Counted from the stretch's first letter, positions 30,494-42,568 are shown. The stretch is 64,000 bases of DNA from Trachythela sp. YZ-2020 (GCA_016169945.1 JADLSH010000395.1:9142001-9206000); one strand, 5' to 3'. A program made the numbers and translations. The notes: generated by a model from the sequence alone, not told the origin.

Positions 30494-30739
30494 CTATATC
30501 CAAGATTTTCTCTTGATCTTTATCGCCCAACAGCGGCAATAGGCAACTCGGCGTACTTTCGCTTTAGCGTCTATAGAAGAATAATAAACACACCATTTTA
30601 ATACTGGCATATTAATTTGGCGTATAGGCCGAATAAACACACCATTTAATATTGGTGTATATCTATCGCAAAAACAAATTATGTGAATAGGAGAACAATA
30701 CACAGAATGCCATAAGCGGATCAATATAAAACTCAGAAC

Positions 30740-31800
30740 TGAATACAATTGCCAACAATTACCAATACTGGCAAGATTGTTTTCAAACTTAGCTCTGCAG
30801 TGATGATTCAATGACAATACTAATAATCTATTCAATCGCAAACAAATCATGCAAATAAACAGCGTATAAGTCGCCATGAAATCCTGAGCTCACTACAATA
30901 TCAATGACAATGCCCAATAAACGTAATACTAATAGCATTTGACAGTGATCAATTCAGTGATCCCTACCAAAGAAAATTATCTCAGCACTAGTTTCACTAT
31001 GATGTGACAGCAGAAAAGCAGATGTAAAATTCTGAGCTCAATATTGCAATAAACTTCATACTGTAAACGTACCCTCGACAGTGTAATTCAGTGGTATACC
31101 ACCAAAGAAATCATGTCATGCACAACGATGTAAATAGAAACAGCATAAAAGCTGACATAAAACTCAGAGCTCAATACAATGCCAACGGCAAAAAAAAGAC
31201 CAATAAACTTCATAAAACGTACTCTCAACAGCAATCATTCAATGGTCTACTGCCGAGGAAATCATGTCACTATGATATGAACATAAACAACATAAAAACC
31301 TGACATCAAAATTCAGAGCTCAATACAATGCCAATGGCAAAAAAAGGAACGGCCAATAAACTTCATAAACATACCCTCTACAGCGATCATTCAATCGTCT
31401 ACCGCCAAAGAAATCATGTCACTACGATGTGAACATTAACAGCTTAAAAGCTGACATAAATTTCAGAGCTCAATACAATGCCAATGGCCAATAAACTTTA
31501 TAAACGTACCCTCGACAGCGATCATTCAATGGTCTACCGCCAAAGAAATCATGTCACTATGATGTTGAACATAAACAGCATACTGAAGCTAACAATAAAA
31601 TTCAGAGCTCAATACAATGCCAATGGCCAATAAACTTTAAACGTACCCTTGACAGCAATCATTCAATGGTCTACCGCCAAAGAAATCATGTCACTGCGAT
31701 GTGAACATAAACAGCACAAAATTAACTTTAAAATTCTGAGCTCAACACAATGGCCAATAAACGTTATAAAACCTTGACAGGGTTCATTTAAATAGCCTAT
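30740..31800. repeat. Satellite, 133-150-bp units each with GAGCTC
   Basis: Seven GAGCTC sites at 30886, 31034, 31167, 31316, 31466, 31605 and 31738. Each unit carries AATACAATGCCAATGGC, AATAAACTT, ACGTACCCTCGACAGCGATC, CATTCAATGGTCTACC and AAGAAATCATGTCACTA in that order. The middle units are most alike; the first is degenerate. Not protein coding. Confidence 0.92.
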
Positions 31801-32446
31801 GGCTATGAGAATAATCAAAATAATAATCAACATGTAATCATAGGGCAAGCATATTAATATACTGAGAATACAATTTCAACCCTTTTTATTTAAACCATTG
31901 ATAAAATAATGGTTCACACGGAAATAAATCATTTCATAGTACGAGTAAAAGCGTATAGCAGTTTGGAAAATCTGATAAAATGTTGAACACAAGACAAAAT
32001 GAAAGGCTATTGAGAACTGTGTCTGTGAACGAATCGAGAACCATGATACCTAGTTAGCAACGTTATAGCAAAATAACTGAGAACGACGATGACGGCCATT
32101 ATAGACAATTATTATTATAGATATTGATTTTAATCCATGAAACAATTTATACCATCCGTTTAGTATACAGTCTTCTTTAAACTGATTCCTATTGCAAACA
32201 TATCTAAGTAAAAATTCGAACTGTCATTGTAATACACAATTCAAGAAGAAGCCGAAACCAGATCGCGAATGTAACTACAGTTTACTGATGCATTGTAGAC
32301 AGCCAGATTAAGGCACTCGCTAGAGATACACCATAAAGTAAACGTTCCGAAACCCAAATGGTATACAAAAGCATGCAAACAACTATACTCTATGGAATAC
32401 AATGATTTATATCTACGATAGTTCAACTTTACAAATATATTTATAC
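31801..32446. other. No gene recognised; likely intron if the flanking exons are joined
   Basis: AT-rich DNA downstream (minus strand) of the splice donor at 32447. Nothing coding seen. Confidence 0.4.
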
Positions 32447-32572
32447 CTCTAAATCGTTTGCTTCTTGCACAGGTATCGGTGCCTGTACCTGTTCTGCCAT
32501 TGCAGGTGCCAGATGGTCTTCAGCTGCTGCTGCAGCAGCTGGGTCTTCTGGCATCTGTGGTGAATCGGCCAT
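32447..32572 (-). CDS. Possible first coding exon, acidic Ala/Pro-rich N-terminus
   Basis: ATG at 32572 in a good start context (GCGATGG) opens 42 codons, MADSPQMPEDPAAAAAAEDH and on, ending at a donor GAG|GTATAA. Upstream a TATAAATA box lies ~105 bases before the ATG. Such short acidic Ala/Pro-rich N-termini are frequent in Gag-like proteins of cnidarian retroelements (from memory), which fits the zinc-knuckle exon at 30320-30493. It could equally be a host gene. Intermediate exons not found. Confidence 0.45.
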
Positions 32573-32676
32573 CGCTATAGCTTATTGTTTGCTCAGTGAA
32601 AACACAAAAAAAGAGCCCCGCTATCTCCCTGGGCGCTTGATCAAATTTGATGGGGTGAATGCAGTGAGAATGACCT

Positions 32677-32684
32677 TATTTATA
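32677..32684 (-). promoter_or_regulatory. TATA box for the exon at 32447-32572
   Basis: TATAAATA on the minus strand, ~105 bases upstream of the ATG. No experimental support. Confidence 0.35.
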
Positions 32685-32699
32685 GCTACCAGGCCCCCA

Positions 32700-33590
32700 A
32701 GGGACTATACGCTCCATTTAAGTGCATTATGCAGGTAATCTGTGGTATTTTGCTTTCGTGCTTTGTTTTCGAGTATTGTGAATATTTTAGTATTTTCAAT
32801 AGGTTGAACATATATTTATGGTACACATCTTTAAAGATGCGGTCGAGTCTGTTCTGTGGATGTGCAATTTGCTGGGTCCTCTCTGTCATAGTCATTCTCA
32901 GTGGATGGACCATATATCACAATCTGTTGCATCTTCTTCATCACATTGTTTGCTTACAAGGTATGAACGCATTGTGGCTAGATCAATAGTTTCAGTTCCT
33001 TTATCCAGACATAAACGTGATGGCATGACTATATGTTACATGCTGCACTTGACAGAGTTAACCATTAAGTCACAAAGCACCCTGATGCACCCGACATTAT
33101 TCTTTTACTCTGACTAATGGCAGACATTTTAATTCTCAAGGGGAGAGCCTTACAGGTTAATGGGTTAAGGTTAACAGTCTTTACTCTTGTGTGTTAACAA
33201 ACCTCCAGATTCAAGTAAGTATTCCAAATAATAGCGACCAACAATTTTTGGATTGTTGTTTGAGGTCCAGATGTGAAGGAATTGTATTCTGCCACTGTAT
33301 GTATCTAACCCTCCATAAATGTATAGTGGAAATGTTGATTTCTGATATCCACACAGCTTGTCATGGCCATCAAGGGACATTGGAGACCTTTAGATTCATG
33401 TTTTTCTGCAAACGGCAAACCGCGGTTTGCGGTCAGCCATTTGCCGTTTGTGGTCAGCAATTTAGATTCACATTTATCCACAAACCGCAAACCGTGGTTT
33501 GGCGTTCAACGTTAGAGGTCAGGAGAGTTTGTACATTTAGATTGATTCAGTGTTCAAAGTAAACTTCGGCAGAAATGAAAAAAGGAACTT
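32700..33590. other. No gene; palindromic AAACCGCGGTTTG repeats at 33404-33500
   Basis: Mostly unremarkable. At 33404-33500 several copies of GCAAACCGCGGTTTGCGG-like self-complementary sequence, with CCATTTGCCGTTTGTGGTCAGCA spacers, form a small palindromic cluster, possibly the core of a MITE. Confidence 0.45.
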
Positions 33591-33607
33591 TGGGTAAATA
33601 GTCCAAT

Positions 33608-34167
33608 ATGATGGCTGCTGCAAGGTTAGTATTTTTCATTTTCAACTGTATTTTGTCGTATAAAACGAATTTTATTCATTTAAAACAATCAACCCTGTTT
33701 TATAGGCGACATTTCAATGACATTGTTCAGGTGATGTTGCTTGATGAAAGCAGTGACAACGACGACCCTCTTGATACTTTGCTTTTCGAATGCCTTTTTC
33801 CTACTACAAGAAAAGTTGTAGGTTCTCGCCTTAACTTGGACGACATAAGTGATATTCAGTGTGAAGAGATGTTCAGGTTTGTGGTAAAACGTAACTTAAT
33901 CGTTTTTCTAATACTCGTTAAATGAAAAAGAATTAAAAGTTGTAATGTATGTTTGTTATATTGAATGTGTTACTCCAACAGATTTCAAAAGAACCACATG
34001 GAAGTCTTCACAAAGCTTTACAAATTCCCGCTAATTACATATGCTGCCAGGGGACGAATGCAACTGGAATGGAGGCACTAATGGTATTGCTACGAAGGTT
34101 AACATATCCAAATAGATGGTGTGATCTTAAATCCAGTTTGGTAGAACAGGGTACTAATCTTCAATAA
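33608..34167 (+). pseudogene. PIF/Harbinger transposase, 5' exons
   Basis: Three exons: 33608-33624 (MMAAA, donor GTTAGT), 33706-33876 (after TTTTATAG; HFNDIVQVMLLDESSDNDDP, LNLDDISDIQCEEMFR, donor GTTTGT) and 33982-34167 (FQKNHMEVFTKLYKF, then in a shifted frame GTNATGMEALMVLLRRLTYP and NRWCDL). These are the N-terminal blocks of Harbinger nucleases (GT-x-A-x-G-x-E-A-L-x-x-L-L-R-R-L-x-Y-P-N-R). A frameshift lies near 34015. The DDE catalytic part is not found: a hAT-like end begins at 34202. The protein would be a DDE nuclease; this copy is truncated. Confidence 0.75.
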
Positions 34168-34189
34168 GGTACCTAATGATTAGGTCCTT

Positions 34190-36100
34190 CCCCCCCCCCC
34201 CCAGGGGCAGATCTAGACTGTAGCAACTGTAGACAGCTGATTCATACATGTCATATCATTAATTTCTGATTAATAAATAGTTAATTTTATTTAAAGAAAT
34301 ATTTAAATTTAAGTTCTATTTAATATTTACGGTCGTTATGCTCACCTACTGGATTCACTGGACCTGGTATGGCTTGACCCTGAGATTTTCTCTCAAGCTA
34401 TTCACAAGCTTGGCAAAAATGCATGCCAAAGCGCCAATCAAAAGTGTGACAACAATCATATTGTCAACTTAAAACCCTATCGTTTTTGTTTTTGAATTTT
34501 CGTCAAACCACGGCGAAAAAATGCCATTTGCAGGGGGACATCAATATGAACTTTTCAATGTCGCCGAATATATGAAGCTCCAAAGAATGAATTGGAAAGC
34601 TATCGAGGAGATGAAAAAGCACACAAAAAATGAACGTATTTCATGTACGCAGGGATGCGAATGACTCTTTGTTAGTAAGTCCAGACAATTTAATTTCGAA
34701 CCATCCTCAGAGATGAGAAAAACTAACAAAGTCCAGACAAAACTCAGCATATCCATCAAACTACACTTAGATATATTGTAATGTTAGTCCAACATGTCTC
34801 CTGTCCTATCGCAATTTGAAGAAAATCATCCCGAATTTGCATTGTGGGTCAGTCCAATGTTTTAATTGCGCTGACAGTAGGCCAGGCAGCATAAGAAATT
34901 GATCTGTTAGAACTGCGGCAAGTTTTTATGTTTCTGAAATCTATTCGTTGTTTGATCTGTGCCTCTCATTGTATTCACGCGTTGCTGATTTGCATTTCTT
35001 CAGAAGTTCTTTTGAGGGTTCCCATTTGTAACATGCCATTAGCTGCTCTGGAAAAGCCATTTTCACACGCATGATTGCATTCAATGATCCTCCTAATTTA
35101 AGTCGAGAACGAAATTCGGTCTTATTCTTTCTAATCGTAGAGAACACCCTCTCTTCACCAGCATTGCTGTGGGGAATGACAAGAACTGACAGAGCAATTT
35201 CAGTGAGCTTGGGAAGTTTCGCTTTTAGATAACCCCAGATGACATCCATTCGATGCTCATTTTCCCGGATATCTCCTACTACTGCTTCTTCCCAAATCAT
35301 TTGAGGAATATCGTTGTCGACCATTGCTTGATAATCCATAAACTCCTCTTCCACTTCATCTAGTAACGATGGATCTGATATTAGCATTTTGTGGATTCGT
35401 TTGAAACAAGTGACTGTTTGCTCGACATGAGCAAAGGAAACTTCGGCACGTCTTTTAAAATCAACAAAGATGCAATGCTTCATAAATATATTATCAAGTG
35501 GAAGCCACTGGACACAGTACTTGTAGGCTTTTACGAAAAAGGCTCGTACCGCATCAAAAAACTGATCAACGTTGGGTTGGTCAATATCCCCTTCATCTAA
35601 CAGAGACGTTTTTAAGCGTGTTGGGAGTGAGTGGACCGATTCCCAAACTCATGTCATCTTTCTGGTTTTCAAGACGCATGTCTAGATCTGCAAGTGATTG
35701 GTTTCCCGATCGCAGTTCTTGGATGATGTCTGGTTTGACGAATTTGGATGCCAGTTTTTGCATAAAACGCTGCTGGTTATCGTGCAGTTGATAAACAACT
35801 GGATTTTCTCTCTGGAGATACTTGTTGAAATTGGTGAAACAAGGGAGCGAAGCTTGGTAAAAAGGAGACAAACTTCGATTATTGGATTGTTGTAGCTACG
35901 GCGAAGTTGTTTAAATTGTGCGTCTGGAAAATCTTCAGAGAGAAAGTACGACTTCAGACCTTCGTACTTCTTTACCTCGCGATTAATGCAAAGCTCTAAA
36001 CACAACCAACGTGTTGAAATGAACTTTATAACCTCTTCATACTCGGTATTCTGAATTTCGCCTGTGTTTTCGCTTGGAATTGTTTGATATTCAGCTATGG
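34190..36100 (-). mobile_element. hAT transposon remnant, 3' part
   Basis: CAGGGGCAGATCTAG (from 34202, just after a poly-C run) is a typical hAT terminus. On the minus strand the C-terminal two thirds of a hAT transposase end ~740 bases inside it. The opposite terminus was not found. Its start interrupts the Harbinger gene, so the hAT probably inserted later (inference). Confidence 0.6.
34941..36065 (-). pseudogene. hAT transposase, C-terminal region with dimerisation domain
   Basis: Minus strand, three frames in order. First STRWLCLELCINREVKKYEG and KSYFLSEDFPDAQFKQLRRS; then FNKYLQRENPVVYQLHDNQQ, QKLASKFVKPDIIQELRSGN; then ILMIKHCIF-type start (MKHCIFVDFKRRAEVSFAHV) and the hAT dimerisation domain IALSVLVIPHSNAGEERVFS followed by IRKNKTEFRSRL. 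P-H-S-N-A-x-x-E-R-x-F-S is the signature of this domain in ZNF862-like hAT proteins. Frame changes near 35870 and 35600. N-terminal zinc finger and first catalytic Asp not found. Confidence 0.82.
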
Positions 36101-36892
36101 TCGAGAGGGAAAGTGTGCCTCTTGGTGTTGTGCAAGATAATTCAAAGTAAAGTCATTCACAATATATTTGTGGGGTTTTGAAGATCAAGTATAAAAATCC
36201 AAAATCATACGATTATTGTATGATGTTTTTTTTCTCATTAAAAATGTATTGATTCATGGCCAGTCGTGCATAGATTTAATCTTGGAGAATACTGTTTTAC
36301 TAAATAAGGCATAAAATGAACAGAAAATCAAGGAAACTAGACTTCTGTTGCAGAATCAAGAGTCTTAGCTCAGGGAAATTAGACAGTGGGCCGAAGGCTA
36401 AAAAGTCACTCAGAAAGTAAATCATCATGCGCACATAGAGGAACCAACTGATTTTTTTAAGACACGTACCTGAAGTATTGCTGATTAATTTACCGATGTA
36501 TGTCAAAGCGGAAATTTGCTCATTAAGGCAAAAATCGGCTCTTTGTGCAGCTCAGTTCACGAACAATGGCGGCCATATTGGAAGTTGAAAAATAGCTGAG
36601 TAGGCATTATTTTTAGTTACTTTATGTTAGAACTACTAAAGAGTTTATATTATATAACACCATGTAATGCTCCCAAAGACACAAATTCAACATTTCATCA
36701 TCATTTAGACTTCTATATATCTAGGTGTAATAAAAATACTAATGGTGATTTATCACGAGCGAAATCTAGCCTAATCAATCAATAGGATCTGTTCCGAAGG
36801 AATATATATAAACAGTATTAAAAGAATGTTTTTAAAGAGTTTGGCTTAATTATTTAAAAGCATGCTTGTGTCAAAAAGCCAACTCTCTCTTG
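36101..36892. other. No gene recognised
   Basis: AT-rich. At 36565 a CACGAACAATGGCGGCCATA stretch resembles a host-type 5' region (ATGGCGGC) but opens only nine codons. Confidence 0.35.
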
Positions 36893-37050
36893 TTAGTTAT
36901 ATTCATCGTCCTCTTCATCTGAGCCACTGTCGTCCATGTCGTCTTCAGGTAACTCCTGTTCTTGATTGTTTGTGCAACCTTGGCACTGACACATTGCTGT
37001 GCATGGCAAGTTATCTTTAACGCATCCACATACAGCGTTACTTCGTCTTC
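36893..37050 (-). CDS. Cys-rich CXC-like terminal exon, unidentified repeat protein
   Basis: After an acceptor (TTTTAAAATACAG) the minus strand reads GRRSNAVCGCVKDNLPCTAM, then CQCQGCTNN and an acidic end (DDSGSDEEDDEYN, stop 36893-36895). The C-x-C-x6-C-x3-C-x-C-x2-C spacing resembles tesmin/TSO1-type CXC segments found, from memory, at the end of uncharacterised multicopy cnidarian proteins. Probably the last exon of the gene starting at 38315, but middle exons are missing. Confidence 0.45.
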
Positions 37051-37103
37051 CTGTATTTTAAAATAACAGTTATTTAAATTGACAATCTTGGAGGGTCAGA
37101 AGT

Positions 37104-37212
37104 CAGAACTCGCTAGCCTGAAAGATACAAAACGCTTATCGACACTTCAAACGAAGGCACTTCGTCAGGAGAGTTAGTACAGTAACTAACTCTTCTGACG
37201 AATGGTATCTTT
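37104..37212. mobile_element. Small foldback MITE, ~109 bp
   Basis: Arms CGCTAGCCTGAAAGATAC ... CTTCGTCAGGAGAGTTAGT and ACTAACTCTTCTGACGAA ... GTATCTTTTAGGCTAGCG. The left arm has a ~30-base extra insert. Lies upstream of the CXC exon, within the probable intron. Confidence 0.7.
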
Positions 37213-37954
37213 TAGGCTAGCGTGTTCAAACCCTCAAATATTTTTATGAAATTAAAAGAAAGCTTGTATTTATTGAAAATTCTTGAAGCAAGTTTCGAAA
37301 AATGTTACCATGAATTTTCCAAACAATATGCATTTTGGTATAATATATCATTTATAGACCCTCCGCTCGGGCGATTCAGCAAAATATTACCCTCAATGTT
37401 GTCCCAAGGGAAATATCATCACTTCGGGTACTTCGGGTTGTTCGGTGAACAACCCCCTTGCTCCAAGTCTATGAATTATAATTGTTCAGATCAGAGGTCC
37501 TCACTTGTTATGTGCAGAACTAGTGCACAGAATGGACTTGACTTCCACTTTAATAGTCGTATAAACTGTCTGAGATAGCTGAGTGACATATCTATAGTAC
37601 TAGTATTGGTTAATTCATTTACCAGGAAACTTCCCCATGCAAGACTGAGCAAACTATTAAATACTAAACACTAGCTTGAGTCCTTAACGAGTATATAATT
37701 TCCGTCCATTTTGTAGCCATACACCTAATAGTCACTTGTAAACATTAATAATTTGAATCCTCAAAATATGTCATTTATAAATGCATGCATGTATATTCCC
37801 TGGAATACTGGATTGAAGGATATATTTGTTTATACTTATAGTTTTACAGGCCTAATTTGAGTAAAGTTATTAATACTTATACAAGTAATTAACTGTAAGG
37901 TATCAAAATTGTCGGGTATTACTATTAGGAACACTTTTAATAGAACAATGACTT
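37213..37954. other. No gene recognised; probable intron of the minus-strand gene
   Basis: AT-rich, no supported coding segment. Confidence 0.35.
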
Positions 37955-38315
37955 ACCTGTATCTCTGGCTATTTCTTGTTCGTCTCGAATATTCTGCCTT
38001 TTTTCTTCTCTACCAAGCATCAAAATATTACAGAATCGGTTGTAACACTCACGATGAAACTTGCATGAAGCTGGTATGGGCAAATAACTGCCTGACGAAC
38101 TTGCAGTTTCGGCGAAATCTTAAACATAGTTTCGACGCAGCTTCCAACGCTATTTCCCCCTCTTTACACGGTAGTTTTCTCCATTTGGCCGCGAACGATA
38201 CGAACTTACACCATGACGTATGTGTAAATGCGATTAATTTTTGTTTTGCATTATTCATGACATGCATAACACAGAAATCCCTTCTCTTCGGCGACTGACT
38301 TCCATCAGTTGCCAT
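37955..38315 (-). CDS. N-terminal exon of an uncharacterised repeat-type protein
   Basis: Minus strand from ATG 38315: MATDGSQSPKRRDFCVMHVM, then KLIAFTHTSWCKFVSFAAKW and GEIALEAASKL. A frameshift near 38115 leads to SYLPIPASCKFHRECYNRFC and a coil QNIRDEQEIARDTG ending at a donor (ACAG|GTAAGT, near 37955). K-F-H-R-E-C-Y-x-R-F with an upstream Cys is a recurring zinc-site block at the start of multicopy cnidarian proteins (from memory). With the CXC exon it would make a start and an end of one gene. Function unknown; transposon origin likely. Confidence 0.45.
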
Positions 38316-38879
38316 TGTTTACAAGAGAATGAAGACAAGCTGTCGACGATGCATCGTGATTGGCCGGTTGTTAAATTCCATTCGTTCTGATTGGCCAATA
38401 CTCAAAAACATGGTGTTGATTTCACTTCATGGCCACAAAATTATTCATAAACAGAAACCGGAATATCTCCTCAATGAGCAACTTTAAAGATTGACATACC
38501 CGCTAATTTGCACATGTGGTATGTAAACTACATATTAGTAAAAAAAATATTTGGTTCCTCGATCGACGCATGAAAAAGTCCGGTTTCTAGCCGTCGGCCC
38601 ATGGCCTTTGCTAAGAAATGCATTCTACTCAGGCACTTATATCGAAGAAGCGCTGTACATATAGTTCATGCATATAATATAAAAGCCTACAGACCTAGTC
38701 GAAGGCACAACACATCTTGGTGGGGGGTTATTTATATATGTATATGTTTTAATAATTAATACATTACATTTATTAGATTGATCAACTGAAGGAAAATGAT
38801 TTAGTGGACAACAGCATTGATTGTTCTAAGACTGTGAAAACAGAGAAAATCAAGCAGGATTTTGGACTCTTCTAGTGAG

Positions 38880-39500
38880 AAGTTGGACCTATCTAGATCA
38901 CAGCAAATTAGAAGGAAACAAAAGACTTATGGCTATGAAAACCATCAATTGTGGAACAGATACGAAGCAGGATGAAAGTTTAAAGTATGTGAAAGATGGG
39001 TTATGGACAACTTTAATCGGAACATGCACAAATTCTGAGTTGTCATCCTATATATCACAATCAAAATTGTGTACTGAAATATTTTACCTAGCATCGTTAA
39101 GGACAAATGCAAAGAGTACACAACCAGCCAAGCATGTGTGTGCTGTACGAAAGGGGACTTATAGGAAAACGAAAGTATACAAGCATTCGTAACAGCTGTG
39201 ATGTAGTTACTACAACTGGAAACAAGAAGATCAACATTGGGGAAGTCTTTGGCCTGGAAAAGCTAGCCACTGAGCTTTCACTAACATCAGTGCCTGGAGT
39301 ATACCGACCATTAAAGCCATTTCTCCTTTGGCTGGCTGATCTCTACCTATTGGTTGATGAAAAAATCCTTGCCTTCACTGGTTTAATGCTGCAAAAAATG
39401 TCTTTCATGTAGCGGTTGGAGCAGATGGAGCACCTTTTGGTAAAGAAGACACTGCAACTGGAAAGTATTTCATTTTTTTGTTGCAACTAAACTCACATTT
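38880..39500 (+). pseudogene. Fragment of an uncharacterised multicopy protein (DGAPFGK motif)
   Basis: Overlapping open stretches in different frames encode KYTSIRNSCDVVTTTGNKKI, LEKLATELSLTSVPGVYRPL, KPFLLWLADLYLLVDEKIL and, past a frame change near 39400, NVFHVAVGADGAPFGKEDTA. I recognise the GADGAPFGK-D block from uncharacterised cnidarian and other invertebrate multicopy proteins, not from a named enzyme. The end after ~39500 is lost. Probably an old transposon or gene relic; function unknown. Confidence 0.5.
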
Positions 39501-41230
39501 GAGGGTGGAGCAGGCAGTCAAAGAAACAATCAAAATAGTGGCCATATAAATTAACCTGCTTTAATTGATGACCCCATTTGTGTGCATTTGTATGCATATA
39601 CAAATTTATTGGCCAGGATTGCATTCCTGACTGAGGCTCCAAAAAGCTGGCAGCCCACCCTCCATTTTAGAAATGTCGGTGTGTAAGAGCAGCTCTCAGT
39701 GCAACAACCTTAGTTGGGAACAAGAAGGTCAATTCTCCCCCCATCCCCCTCCCCCAACAGACTGTAGAGTGGTGGCTCTTCAGGGTAAGCGATGTTACCA
39801 CAATGCCACTGGCATTAACTCTCTTTACAGCCCAGATGACTTTATTTGTACAATATACTACAAAGATTGCCTAGAATTGTCTGTTTGGGATTGTAAGTTA
39901 ACCAGGGAAGTTACACTGTTACCTTATACTGTCTGCAAGATTAAAGTCTATGACCAACATACTTTTCTTAAGATGCCAAATATCGAAGTAATGTGTGATG
40001 TTTGACAACTTTTCCCTCGTTATGTTTTGCGATGGCTGAATGTCTGTCAGAAACAAATGTCTTCACCACCATACCCAAACCAAGCAGATACTCCATACTT
40101 CTGCAGAAACCATCATATTCCATAGCCGGGCTACTGCCAACTTAATTTCTCTAGTGGAGAAAACATATACAGTATAATATATAACAATAACATTAAAGTA
40201 GTTTACACTAAAAACCAATAAATCTCCTATAAATCTATTCGATCCTTACAGCAAGCTTCATTTATGCAAGAGTATCCTCATGAGACAATACTACTCTTAA
40301 CACCAAGCTTAATTTATACGAGACTATCGTCATGAGACAATACTACTTTCAACTTTGGAATGAAATAGTATTACCTCTACTGGAATGTAGATTGTAAAAA
40401 AGTGTTGGTGAAATACCTGTACTAAGACAAAATGAATTATGAATGGTAACATGCAGCAAAATACAGTATATGCACAGTACTTGGCACTGTGCCCCATGTC
40501 TTCTATCCCCAGCGATTACCAATTCTCTGTGTCTTTTTATTTCCTCCATTCATTATAGAGTGATATATATTTATTGTTTTAAAACAAACAAGTCACCCCA
40601 CTACACCCAGGAGTTTTTTAGCCAGTGTACAAATTGCGTTATATTAAAAGTCTGTACCAGGGGCTTAGCAGGAGAGATGGGCAATCTGTAAGGCTGGTTA
40701 AGTCCTTCGTCTGTTCACAGGCTACGAGTTTCTCAGAACAATGAAAATGAAACATTCTCCCTTTGGCAATTATGGTTTTTTGGGGTTAGGCAGCAAGTGA
40801 AAAAAAGTGCTGAATAAGCAAAAAAAGGGCTGTACGGACGCGCGGAGGTTGAGCTAATTAGTGATTCAAAATGGCTGCCAAAAATGATTTTGTTAGTCTC
40901 GTTGACCGTTTATTGAGAATTGTGTTAGGGTGTTGACGTAGACATGTAATAGGAACTGGAATTTTAACCTGTTACGTCACACACATGAGCGTCTGTGACG
41001 CCTCGACAGTGCATATATTCGGTGTGTGGGGTGGTCAAACCCCTTTAAAACATTGGAATAAAAATAACAAAATTTGATGGACTACCTTGTGAAGCAAAGA
41101 AGAGACACAACTGTGAGAGTATATGTGTATGCACGTTGAATTTATAACACAACACTTAACTTGTTTAATAGAGATTTTATTGAATTTATAACATAACACT
41201 TAACTTGTTTAATAGAGATTTCTTTTTTGT
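39501..41230. other. No gene recognised
   Basis: Non-coding by eye. A short ATG context at 40871 (AAAATGGCTGCCAAAAATGA) opens only 21 codons. A ~58-bp direct repeat (TGAATTTATAACA-AACACTTAACTTG) lies at about 41138 and 41182. Confidence 0.4.
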
Positions 41231-41455
41231 GGAAATTTACTTAGATGGTTCAATAACTATGTTTCAGATCGATACCAACGAGTAACAGCCCTTGGCGCAA
41301 CGTCAGATTTACTACCTGTTACCTCAGGCATGCCCCAGGGCTCTATTTTGGGCCCTGCACTATTTTGAATTTATGTGAACGATCTCCCAAATGTAGTCAA
41401 ATCGAGTCGCATCATCATGCTCGCAGATGACACCAAATTGTTCAAAACAATTAAT
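41231..41455 (+). pseudogene. LINE reverse transcriptase palm fragment
   Basis: One frame reads CGNLLRWFNNYVSDRYQRV, VTSGMPQGSILGPALF, a stop in place of one codon, IYVNDLPNVV, and IIMLADDTKLFK, with LADD as the catalytic box. This is the central palm of a CR1/L2/jockey-type RT. Both ends are lost, so only ~75 codons remain. One stop (near 41365). Different family from the LINEs at 6961 and 13720 by sequence. Confidence 0.82.
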
Positions 41456-42568
41456 ATAATGCCAGATTTTTAATGAGTTTTGCTGTTGCTTTCTCTTAAA
41501 AAGGAAAAAACAAGTTAAATTCTTGTTAAAAACGTTTTCGTTAAAACACGAGTGTTCAAAGTCTTACTGTTTATTTTACATTACAGTTGACTTCAACCAA
41601 ATTTTTCCGAAGTTTGTTGCGAAGTTCCTAAGTTTGCCTATGAAATTCCGAAGTTGGCAACAAAGTTCGCTTTGAATTTTCCGACATTCAAAATTAACTT
41701 CCGTAGTTCGAAATGAATGAACTTCCGCATTTGAGAAGTTCATAAACACATGTAAAAAGATTTTGGTGCGTTACATGTAGTCCACTTCAAGCTGGATGTC
41801 CGGGTTTAAGAATGAACTTGATGAACCGTCATTCGAAATTATCTTTACAAGGCTCAAAGACAACCATTTTATGACTAAAACCCAAACCCTTTCATGCATA
41901 CTGTTGTTGTACAACAACAAATTGAAACAAAGGGATTGTGCACATAATTAATTTTGCAACATAAATTTGCAAATGCGTGGATCATAGAAACCTGACAGGA
42001 GACTGGGAATAAGTCTGCCATCACGCGTACATTTACAAGATGGCGTACTTTTACGGTTGGAGCTAAAGATTGTCACTACCAGTTGAAAGGTGAGTTGTTC
42101 ATTGTGTATCTTTGGTGTAATCTGCGCATAAAGTTTTAAAATATTTTTGAGCCTTCATCATAACGTTGTTATTTCATACCAAGACGAAATTTTCTGTTTC
42201 ATACTTCCGAACGTGAATAGATTACAACAAATAATTTGTTGTTGCACAACAACATTGTGCATAAAAGGTTCAATAGTTGACCTTTTCACTCTATTTATAT
42301 TTTTCGAAATCATGTCATTCAACGTCAATGCTAAAGCTGTTCAAGCCTACTACTGTTGTAAGCCGATATTACAAGTTGTGTGTCGAAGTTGTTACTGATT
42401 GTAATGAATATAAAAACTGATGAAAACCAAATAATTCTACATGATCTGATGCATGTGCTAGTACTACATATTATAACATAATTTGCTACATTTTAGAATG
42501 TGCTCTATATTTATAGAAATTGTCTGAGATGACCTAATAACATTTATATTGTTTTCCATTTTTTATAG
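41456..42568. other. No gene recognised; small GTTGTTGTACAACAAC palindromes
   Basis: Contains self-complementary TGTTGTTGTACAACAACA (near 41902) and a related TTGTTGTTGCACAACAACA (near 42237). Otherwise AT-rich; it may be intron of the piggyBac gene. Confidence 0.4.

Noticed and set aside
30740..31800. CRISPR-like array
   Set aside because: Units are ~140 bp and homologous along their whole length, without short repeats and unique spacers. It is a satellite in a eukaryote.
39673..40005. ORF of 110 codons
   Set aside because: No recognisable motif, contains a poly-C/CCCCCT stretch, and codon pattern is unremarkable.
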